Positions 57,118 through 64,000 of a stretch of DNA of 64,000 nucleotides are shown here, one piece after another (within the stretch, counting starts at the first letter, position 1; each line of letters starts with the position of its first letter). The position numbers and the translations under genes are program-made. The notes under the pieces are model-generated. The model did not search any database. It saw only the letters and a program-made list of their open reading frames with translations, and was not told the origin of the DNA. Source of the DNA: Pseudochelatococcus lubricantis. Lineage in GTDB: Bacteria; Pseudomonadota; Alphaproteobacteria; Rhizobiales; Beijerinckiaceae. The stretch spans positions 62,001-126,000 of the forward strand of contig NZ_JAASQI010000004.1 of assembly GCF_011762225.1 (NCBI RefSeq). Reading direction: 5' to 3'.

Positions 57118-60100
57118 ACGCGAAGGCGCAGGACACCGACGGAATGACAGATACGAAGAACCCGAACGACAAGACGCTGAGCGTGACGCCCTCGAAGACG
57201 CTGACGCTGAAGCGCCCTGTCGAACAGGGCGTCGTGCGCCAGAGTTTCTCACACGGGCGGACCAAGGCCGTGGTGGTGGAGAAGGTGAAGCGCCGGGTGA
57301 TCGCACCCGCCGAGGCTAAGGAAGCCCCCCCCGCGACGGCTGCCCCCGCGCCTGCCGTGAAACCGGCCCCCGCTGCAGCACCTGCGCCGGCGGCGCCCGC
57401 CGTTGCGCCCGCGCCGAGCCAGCCTGTCGCCGCGGCGGCGCCGGAGAAGCCCGTTGCCCAGCCGGCGCCGACACCCGCCCCCGCTGCACCGGCTCCTGCT
57501 CCTGCCGCCGCAGCTCCCGCTGAATCCGCGCCTGTTTCCGTTGCTCCGGCTGCGGCAGCGCCGGCTGCCCCCACTGCCGCGCCGGTTGTGAAGGCTCCCG
57601 CGCCGAAGGAAGCGCCTGCGGCTGTGCCGGCACAGGCCGCGCGGCCTGCGGCGCCTTCGCGCGTTGCTCCGGCTGCGCCCGTTCGCACGCCTCCGGCGCC
57701 GCAGGGGCGGCCCGGCCAGGGTCCCGGCGGACGTGCCGGCGGCGGACGCCCCGGTGGCCGCGCGGGCGGCCAGCGCGGCGGCTCCGGCGTCGTGCTGCGC
57801 ACGCTGACCGATGACGAGCGGGACGCACGTCTCCACGCACTCGCCGAGGCGAGGAAGCGCGAGGAGGAGGAGCGCCGCCGCGCCGTTGAGGAAGCGAAGC
57901 TGCGGGCCGAACGCGAAGCGCGCGAGAAGATCGAGCGCGAGGCGGCCGAGGCGCGCAAGCGCGAGGAAGAAGAGCGCCGGCGGCAGGAAGAGGAACTCAA
58001 GCGCCGCTCGGAAGAGGAAGCGCGCCGTCGTCTCGGCGCGGACGCCGGCCAGGCGGCCGGGGCACCACGCGCCGCGCGTGCGCCCGAACGGGCCGAGAAG
58101 GCTGCAGGCGCAACGGCTTCCACGCCGGCGGCGGAACAGGCCGCGCCCCGTCGTACCACAACGGGCGCGCCGGCAACCGCGACGCCCGCGCGCAGCCGCG
58201 CCGTTGCGAATACGGATGAAAGTGAAGGAGCGCGCGCGGGGCGCCGTCCCGGCGCAGGCGCCGCGCCGCGCCCCGCCCTGCCCCCGGCCAAGGGCGCTGG
58301 CGAGGAAAAGCGCCGCGGGCGTCTGACGGTCGCGGCCGCGACAGCCGGCGATGACGGCGAGCGCACGCACTCGGTCGCTGCCTATCGCCGCCGCCAGCAG
58401 CGCATGCGTGGCCAACAGATCGTCGAGCCTAAAGAAAAGATCAGCCGTGAGGTGATCATTCCCGAGACGATCACGATCCAGGAGCTTGCGCTGCGCATGG
58501 CCGAGCGCGGAGTCGACGTGATTCGCCTGCTGATGAAGCAGGGCGAGATGCACAAGATCACCGACGTGATCGACGCCGACACCGCGCAGCTCATCGCCGA
58601 GGAACTCGGCCACGCCGTGAAGCGCGTCGCCGAATCGGACGTCGAGGAAGGCCTTTTCGATGCGCGGCCCGACGACGAGGGCGATCTGGAGCCGCGTCCG
58701 CCGGTGATCACCATCATGGGTCACGTCGACCACGGCAAGACGTCGCTGCTCGATGCCATCCGCCACGCGAACGTGGTTTCCGGCGAGGCCGGTGGCATCA
58801 CACAGCACATCGGCGCCTATCAGGTGACCTCGCCGCTCGGCGGCAAGATCACCTTCATCGACACCCCCGGCCACGCCGCCTTCACCGCGATGCGCGCGCG
58901 CGGCGCGAAGGTCACGGACATCGTGGTGCTGGTCGTGGCGGCGGACGACGGCGTGATGCCGCAGACGATCGAGGCCATCAACCATGCCAATGCGGCGCAG
59001 GTGCCGATGATCGTCGCGATCAACAAGATCGACAAGCCGGATGCCAATCCGCAGCGCGTGCGCACGGAACTGCTCCAGCACGGCGTCGTGGTCGAGTCGA
59101 TGGGCGGCGAGACGCTCGAGTTCGAGGTTTCGGCCAAGGTCGGCACCAATCTCGACAAGCTGCTGGAAGGCCTGCAGCTTCAGGCGGAAATCCTGGAGCT
59201 GAGGGCTAATGCCGGCCATTCGGCGGAAGGCACGGTCATCGAGGCCAAGCTCGATCGCGGGCGCGGCCCGGTGGCCACCGTCCTCGTGCAGCGCGGCACG
59301 CTCCGGGTTGGCGACATCGTGGTCGCCGGCGCCGAATGGGGCCGCGTGCGCGCGCTGATCGCCGACACGGGCGCGCAGATCAGGGAAGCCGGCCCGTCCG
59401 TTCCCGCCGAGGTCCTGGGCTTCAACGGCACGCCCGAGGCGGGCGACCGCGTGGCCGTGGTCGAGTCGGAGGCGCGGGCGCGCGAGATCACCGGCTACCG
59501 CATCCGCCAGAAGCGCGACCTCGCGGCCGTGCGCGGCGCGGGCGCGGCGCGCTCGCTCGCCGACATGATGCGCGACCTCAAGGAGGGCGCGGGCCGCAAG
59601 GAGTTCGCGCTCGTCGTCAAGGCGGATGTGCAGGGCTCGGCGGAGGCCATCGTCGGCATGCTGGAGAAGGCGGGCAACGAAGAAGTCGCGGCGCGCATCA
59701 TCCATTCCGGCGTCGGCGGCATCACCGAATCGGATATCACGCTGGCGGAAGCCTCCGGCGCGGTGGTCATCGGCTTCAACGTGCGCGCCAACAAGGAAGC
59801 GCGCGAATCGGCCGAGCGGGCCGGCATCGAAATCCGCTACTACAACATCATCTACAACCTCGTGGATGACGTGAAGGCGGCGATGTCGGGCATGCTGGCG
59901 CCGACGCTGCGCGAGCACACCCTCGGCAATGCCGAAATCCGGGAGATCTTCAACGTCTCCAAGGTCGGCAAGGTGGCCGGCTGCCTCGTCACCGACGGCG
60001 TGGTGCAGAGGGGCGCGCATGTGCGCCTCATCCGCGACAACGTCGTTATCCACGAAGGCAAGCTGTCGCAGCTCAAGCGCTTCAAGGACGACGCGAAGGA

Positions 60101-60209
60101 AGTCGTGGCCGGCCAGGAGTGCGGCATGTCCTTCGAGAGCTATCAGGACATGCGCGTGGGCGACATCATCGAATGCTACACCGTCGAGGAAATCCGCCGG
60201 ACGCTGTGA
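57114..60209 (+). CDS. infB: Translation initiation factor IF-2
   Basis: About 1031 residues. A long Ala/Pro-rich and then Glu/Arg-rich N-terminal extension (1-450) precedes the IF2_N domain, the G domain near 535 ([33 protein letters not shown]), domains II-III and the C-terminal fMet-tRNA-binding domain (ending [12 protein letters not shown]). The start at 57114 overlaps the ylxR stop by four bases; ATG at 57144 ([14 protein letters not shown]) is an alternative and matches the common start of Rhizobiales IF-2. Confidence 0.95.
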   Translation: MNAKAQDTDGMTDTKNPNDKTLSVTPSKTLTLKRPVEQGVVRQSFSHGRTKAVVVEKVKRRVIAPAEAKEAPPATAAPAPAVKPAPAAAPAPAAPAVAPAPSQPVAAAAPEKPVAQPAPTPAPAAPAPAPAAAAPAESAPVSVAPAAAAPAAPTAAPVVKAPAPKEAPAAVPAQAARPAAPSRVAPAAPVRTPPAPQGRPGQGPGGRAGGGRPGGRAGGQRGGSGVVLRTLTDDERDARLHALAEARKREEEERRRAVEEAKLRAEREAREKIEREAAEARKREEEERRRQEEELKRRSEEEARRRLGADAGQAAGAPRAARAPERAEKAAGATASTPAAEQAAPRRTTTGAPATATPARSRAVANTDESEGARAGRRPGAGAAPRPALPPAKGAGEEKRRGRLTVAAATAGDDGERTHSVAAYRRRQQRMRGQQIVEPKEKISREVIIPETITIQELALRMAERGVDVIRLLMKQGEMHKITDVIDADTAQLIAEELGHAVKRVAESDVEEGLFDARPDDEGDLEPRPPVITIMGHVDHGKTSLLDAIRHANVVSGEAGGITQHIGAYQVTSPLGGKITFIDTPGHAAFTAMRARGAKVTDIVVLVVAADDGVMPQTIEAINHANAAQVPMIVAINKIDKPDANPQRVRTELLQHGVVVESMGGETLEFEVSAKVGTNLDKLLEGLQLQAEILELRANAGHSAEGTVIEAKLDRGRGPVATVLVQRGTLRVGDIVVAGAEWGRVRALIADTGAQIREAGPSVPAEVLGFNGTPEAGDRVAVVESEARAREITGYRIRQKRDLAAVRGAGAARSLADMMRDLKEGAGRKEFALVVKADVQGSAEAIVGMLEKAGNEEVAARIIHSGVGGITESDITLAEASGAVVIGFNVRANKEARESAERAGIEIRYYNIIYNLVDDVKAAMSGMLAPTLREHTLGNAEIREIFNVSKVGKVAGCLVTDGVVQRGAHVRLIRDNVVIHEGKLSQLKRFKDDAKEVVAGQECGMSFESYQDMRVGDIIECYTVEEIRRTL

Positions 60210-60305
60210 CAGACCGATCCGGAGGGGGCATTCCCCCTCCTTCATTGCTGATATCGTTACGAAAAATGGAAAGGCCCCGGTCCGACCCCGGGGGATAAGA
60301 AATAA

Positions 60306-60749
60306 ATGTCCCGAAGGAAATTCGATGCGGGCTCCGGCCCCAGCCAGCGCGGTTTGCGCGTGGGCGAACTCGTGCGTCATGCTCTTGCGGAAATCCTGAT
60401 GCGTGGCGAGGTCCATGACGACGTGCTCGCCTCCCATGTCATCACGGTGCCCGAGGTGCGCATGTCGCCTGACCTGCGGCTCGCCACGGCCTATATCATT
60501 CCGCTGGGCGGCAAGGATTCGAAGCCGGTGCTCGCGGCGCTGGAGCGCAACCGCCGCCTCATCCGCACCGAGGTCGCGCAGCGCATCAACCTGCGTTACG
60601 CGCCGGACATCCGCTTCCGCCTCGACGAATCATTCGACGAGGCCAGCCACATCGATAGCCTGCTCCGCGCCAGCCGGGTTGTCGAAGAATCTATCGACCA
60701 GGAGGACCGCAGAGACGATGACGATGACGACGGCGACCATGACCGCTGA
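60306..60749 (+). CDS. rbfA: Ribosome-binding factor A
   Basis: A 147-residue 30S maturation factor of the KH-like fold: [55 protein letters not shown]. The Asp-rich C-terminus is an addition. Its 3' end overlaps truB by 32 bp. Confidence 0.94.
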   Translation: MSRRKFDAGSGPSQRGLRVGELVRHALAEILMRGEVHDDVLASHVITVPEVRMSPDLRLATAYIIPLGGKDSKPVLAALERNRRLIRTEVAQRINLRYAPDIRFRLDESFDEASHIDSLLRASRVVEESIDQEDRRDDDDDDGDHDR

Positions 60750-61800
60750 GGACGAGCAGACAGCACCGGGCGGCGAGGGTGGCACGGCCGCCGGCGACGC
60801 TCCGTCGAGGCAGGCAGCCGGGCGAGCGCAGCGCGGCCAGCCGCGCCGGGCGGGCAGCGAATCGCGCGGGCGCAAGCGCGACGTCAACGGCTGGCTCATC
60901 CTCGACAAGCCCGTCGGCATGACATCGACCCACGCGGTGGCCGTGATCAAGCGTCTCTTCAACGCGCGCAAGGCGGGCCATGCCGGCACGCTGGACCCGC
61001 TGGCCTCGGGCATCCTGCCGATCGCGCTCGGCGAGGCGACGAAGACGGTGCCCTACGTGATGGACGGGCGCAAAGCCTATTCGTTCACTGTGAGCTGGGG
61101 CGCGGAAACCAACACCGACGATACGGAAGGCGAGATCACACGCCGGAGCGACCTGCGGCCGGACCGCGCCGCCGTGGAAGCCATGCTGCCCCGCTTCACC
61201 GGCGAACTGATGCAGGTGCCGCCACGCTTTTCCGCCATCAAGATCGAGGGCGAGCGTGCCTACGATCTGGCGCGCGAGGGCGAGGTGGTGGAACTTGAGG
61301 CGCGCCCGGTCGTCATCGACCGGCTGACGCTGACAGAGCACACGGGTGACACCAGCATGCTGGAAGCCGAATGCGGCAAGGGCACCTATGTGCGCGCCAT
61401 CGCGCGCGATCTTGGCCAGGCGCTCGGCTGCTACGGCCATGTCAGCGCCCTGCGCCGCACGCGCGTGGGGCCATTTCGGCTCGATCGCACGATTTCGCTG
61501 GCGAGACTGGAGGAATTGAGTCATAAGCCGGACGGCGATCATCAGATCGACCAGGCAATTTTGCCGCAAGTCCTTCTGCCCGTTGAGACCGCGCTGGACG
61601 ACATCCCGGCGCTGGCCGTCAACAGGGCGGACGCGGTCAGGCTCGCAAGGGGCCAGACCGTACTCCTGCGCGGACGGGACGCACCGATCATCAAGGGCCC
61701 GCTTGCCGTGACCTGCCAGGGACGACTCGTCGCCGTGGCGGATCTGGAAGCGGGAGAGATCGTTGCCCGCCGCGTGTTCAACCTCAGCGGCGCGCACTGA
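60718..61800 (+). CDS. truB: tRNA pseudouridine(55) synthase TruB
   Basis: A 360-residue enzyme making pseudouridine 55 in the T loop of tRNAs. The catalytic Asp is in [16 protein letters not shown] (about residue 94); [14 protein letters not shown] starts the core, with the RTRVGPF motif and a C-terminal PUA-like part ([13 protein letters not shown]). About 60 Arg/Gly-rich residues precede the core. The ATG at 60718 with AGGAGG at 60700-60705 is preferred; 60724 and 60739 are further ATGs. Confidence 0.94.
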   Translation: MTMTTATMTAEDEQTAPGGEGGTAAGDAPSRQAAGRAQRGQPRRAGSESRGRKRDVNGWLILDKPVGMTSTHAVAVIKRLFNARKAGHAGTLDPLASGILPIALGEATKTVPYVMDGRKAYSFTVSWGAETNTDDTEGEITRRSDLRPDRAAVEAMLPRFTGELMQVPPRFSAIKIEGERAYDLAREGEVVELEARPVVIDRLTLTEHTGDTSMLEAECGKGTYVRAIARDLGQALGCYGHVSALRRTRVGPFRLDRTISLARLEELSHKPDGDHQIDQAILPQVLLPVETALDDIPALAVNRADAVRLARGQTVLLRGRDAPIIKGPLAVTCQGRLVAVADLEAGEIVARRVFNLSGAH

Positions 61801-61831
61801 CGCGCCCACAGATTTTCGAAAGGATAACCCG

Positions 61832-62101
61832 ATGTCGATTACTCCCGAGCGCAAGCAGGAGCTTCTCAAGGAATATGCCCGCGTGCCGAACGATACCGGC
61901 TCGCCGGAAGTGCAGGTCGCCATTCTGACCGAACGCATTTCCAACCTGACGGAGCACTTCAAGACGCACGCCAAGGACAACCATTCGCGCCGCGGCCTTC
62001 TCAAGCTCGTGTCCCAGCGCCGCAAGCTGCTGGACTACGTGAAGGGCAAGGACGAGGGGCGCTACCGCACGCTGATCGGCAGCCTCGGCATCCGCCGCTG
62101 A
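61832..62101 (+). CDS. rpsO: 30S ribosomal protein S15
   Basis: An 89-residue primary rRNA-binding protein. It has the conserved [40 protein letters not shown] and [26 protein letters not shown] precedes the ATG. A clear terminator follows, before pnp. Confidence 0.98.
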   Translation: MSITPERKQELLKEYARVPNDTGSPEVQVAILTERISNLTEHFKTHAKDNHSRRGLLKLVSQRRKLLDYVKGKDEGRYRTLIGSLGIRR

Positions 62102-62480
62102 GCGGTGCGACGACCCGGCGTCAGGGCGTTATCGCGTTTGTCTCAAGTGGGATGACGACCTGAACACCCGGGGCGCGGCTTGCGTCCCGGGCGTTTTGTA
62201 TAAGAAGGCCGCGAACGACGGTCGCACAATTTTCACGCAATGCCTGTCTGCTAGGGGCGTTGCAATTCAGCCGGAAGACGGCCATGGCAGGATCGCAGGG
62301 TGCTTCGGGGCATCGGATGGACAAGCGGATACCGCTTTCGGGACAATCCGATGTCCGGACCGGGATGGATGAAGCCTCCTGCCGTCTTGCTCATGGCGTT
62401 CCGACCGAGGGCGCAGGGCCGATCCGCGGTCAGGCGCCCGGAACCGTGTCGCGCGATGCGACAAAGCAAGAGAGAAAGAC
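62102..62480. other. rpsO-pnp intergenic region
   Basis: About 380 bp. Contains the rpsO terminator at 62167-62197 and the pnp leader. A pnp leader is commonly processed for autoregulation, but no specific site can be named here. Confidence 0.5.
62167..62197 (+). terminator. Terminator after rpsO
   Basis: A 10-bp stem (CCCGGGGCGC / GCGTCCCGGG, one G-U) with a 5-nt loop and TTTT, 66 bp after the stop. Confidence 0.83.
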
Positions 62481-64000
62481 ATGTTCGATATTCAACGAGA
62501 GGAAATCGTCTGGGGCGGCACGAAGCTGACACTTGAGACGGGCCGGATCGCCCGCCAGGCTGACGGTGCCGTGCTCGCCACCCTCGGCGAGACGACAGTG
62601 CTTGCGACGGTCGTCGCCGCGAAGGACGTCAAGCCCGGCGTGGACTTCCTGCCGCTCACCGTCAACTATCAGGAAAAGGCCTACGCGGCCGGCCGCATCC
62701 CCGGCGGCTATTTCAAGCGCGAGGGGCGCCCGAGCGAGCATGAGACGCTCGTCTCACGCCTCATCGACCGCCCGATCCGCCCCCTCATCGTCGACGGCTG
62801 GCGCAACGATACGCAGATCATCGTCACCGTGCTGACGCATGACCTTGAGAACGATCCGGACGTCCTGTCCATGGTGGCGGCATCCGCCGCGCTTACGCTC
62901 TCCGGCGTTCCCTTCATGGGGCCGATCGGCGCCGCGCGCGTCGCCTATTCCAAGGGCGAATACACCCTCAACCCGACGCTGGCGCAGCGCGAGGACACCG
63001 AACTCGACCTCGTGGTCTCTGGCACCGCCGACGCGGTTCTGATGGTCGAATCGGAGGCGAAGGAGCTGTCCGAGGAGGTCATGCTCGGCGCCGTCACGTT
63101 CGGCCACAAGGCTTTCCAGCCGGTGATCGACGCAATCATCCGCCTGGCGGAAAAGGCCGCCAAGGAGCCGCGCGAACTCGCCTCCCGGGACCTGTCCGAG
63201 ATCGAGAACGCCGTGCTCGAAATCGCCGAGCAGGAGCTGCGCGCCGCCTACCAGATCGTCGACAAGCAGCAGCGCTATGGCGCCGTCGACGCCGCGAAGG
63301 CCAAGGTGCTCACCGCCCTCACCGGGGGCGAGAACCCGCGTTTCGACACCGAACTCGTCAAGGCCGTGTTCAAGGAAGTGCAGGCGAAGATCGTCCGCTG
63401 GAACATCCTCGACACGGGCGTCCGCATCGATGGCCGCGACGTCAAGACCGTGCGCCCGATTCTGGCGCAGGTCGGCTTCCTGCCGCGCACCCACGGCTCG
63501 GCGCTGTTCACGCGCGGCGAGACGCAGGCGCTGGTGGTGGCGACGCTCGGCACCGGCGACGACGAGCAGCTCATCGACTCGCTGGAAGGCACCCGCAAGC
63601 AAACCTTCCTGCTGCACTACAACTTTCCGCCCTTCTCGGTGGGCGAGACGGGCCGCATCGGCTCGCCCGGCCGGCGCGAGATCGGCCACGGCAAGCTCGC
63701 CTGGCGCGCGGTCCATCCGCTGCTGCCGCCGCACCATGAGTTCCCCTACACGCTGCGCGCGGTCTCGGAGATCACCGAATCGAACGGTTCTTCCTCGATG
63801 GCCACCGTCTGCGGCACGTCGCTCGCGCTGATGGACGCCGGCGTGCCGCTGCGCCGCCCGGTCGCCGGCATCGCCATGGGCCTCATCCTTGAGGGTGAGC
63901 GTTACGCGGTACTGTCCGACATCCTCGGCGACGAGGACCACCTCGGCGACATGGACTTCAAGGTCGCGGGCACGGAAGCGGGCATCACCGCCCTGCAGAT
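62481..64000 (+). CDS. pnp: Polyribonucleotide nucleotidyltransferase (5' part, runs off the window)
   Basis: The first 506 codons of a protein normally about 700-710 long, cut by the window edge. Phosphate-dependent 3'-5' exoribonuclease. First RNase PH domain ([36 protein letters not shown]), helical linker (about 215-310), and the start of the second RNase PH domain ([59 protein letters not shown] and the catalytic-site stretch [16 protein letters not shown]). AAGAGAGAAAG precedes the ATG. Confidence 0.97.
   Translation, partial: MFDIQREEIVWGGTKLTLETGRIARQADGAVLATLGETTVLATVVAAKDVKPGVDFLPLTVNYQEKAYAAGRIPGGYFKREGRPSEHETLVSRLIDRPIRPLIVDGWRNDTQIIVTVLTHDLENDPDVLSMVAASAALTLSGVPFMGPIGAARVAYSKGEYTLNPTLAQREDTELDLVVSGTADAVLMVESEAKELSEEVMLGAVTFGHKAFQPVIDAIIRLAEKAAKEPRELASRDLSEIENAVLEIAEQELRAAYQIVDKQQRYGAVDAAKAKVLTALTGGENPRFDTELVKAVFKEVQAKIVRWNILDTGVRIDGRDVKTVRPILAQVGFLPRTHGSALFTRGETQALVVATLGTGDDEQLIDSLEGTRKQTFLLHYNFPPFSVGETGRIGSPGRREIGHGKLAWRAVHPLLPPHHEFPYTLRAVSEITESNGSSSMATVCGTSLALMDAGVPLRRPVAGIAMGLILEGERYAVLSDILGDEDHLGDMDFKVAGTEAGITALQ

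Noticed and set aside
57249-60437. A 1062-codon minus-strand frame opposite infB
   Set aside because: Shadow of infB; composition is Arg/His-rich with no domain, and infB is unambiguous.

Overview
The window is GC-rich chromosomal DNA from an alphaproteobacterium, most likely of the order Hyphomicrobiales (Rhizobiales). The evidence is the combination of GcrA, a minCDE operon, a phoR-pstSCAB-phoU-phoB cluster, the rimP-nusA-ylxR-infB-rbfA-truB-rpsO-pnp block and a FYDLN-acid protein. Genus cannot be fixed from the sequence alone. No plasmid or phage genes, IS elements, CRISPR array or rRNA were seen.

Layout. 0-10.5 kb is housekeeping: lytic transglycosylase, DJ-1/PfpI protein, minCDE, clpB, a zinc metallochaperone GTPase with a Zur-like box, a 3-hydroxyisobutyryl-CoA hydrolase-like enzyme and a TauE/SafE permease. 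10.6-17.2 kb holds a 1865-residue RTX-type secreted metallophosphoesterase divergent from a GntR/HutC-type regulator. 17.2-26.3 kb carries a CsaA-like protein, an RND efflux operon with a TetR regulator, and a copper module (copA-cueR divergent from copZ) with two identical 21-bp CueR-type operators. 26.3-27.9 kb is an AT-rich segment around a lone CesT-type secretion chaperone. Then come a truncated globin, the tightly coupled argD-argF-hslO-phnA-like operon (four-base overlaps at all three junctions), gcrA, the Pho regulon (phoB, phoU, pstBACS, phoR) with a triple Pho box, and ppk2. 42-52 kb is a surface-protein region: a VCBS/VWA/RTX protein, a ribbon-helix-helix regulator with a PAS-like tail, a candidate small RNA, and an S-layer-like DUF4214/RTX protein. 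52.8-64 kb has two identical tRNA-Ala genes, the FYDLN protein and the transcription/translation block ending in a truncated pnp.

How the genes work together. Phosphate is a recurring theme: Pst uptake and PhoBR sensing, polyphosphate kinase 2, a secreted phosphoesterase whose promoter carries a HutC/PhnF-type operator, and a PhnA-like protein. The three very large proteins have C-terminal RTX repeats and no N-terminal signal peptide, so they should leave by type I secretion, yet no ABC/MFP type I exporter is encoded here. The most novel-looking items are the regulator/operator/phosphoesterase unit at 10.6-17.2 kb, the regulator and small-RNA candidate between the two surface-protein genes at 47-48.4 kb, and the orphan CesT-type chaperone at 27 kb. 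All functional statements are read from sequence and family knowledge; no database search was run.
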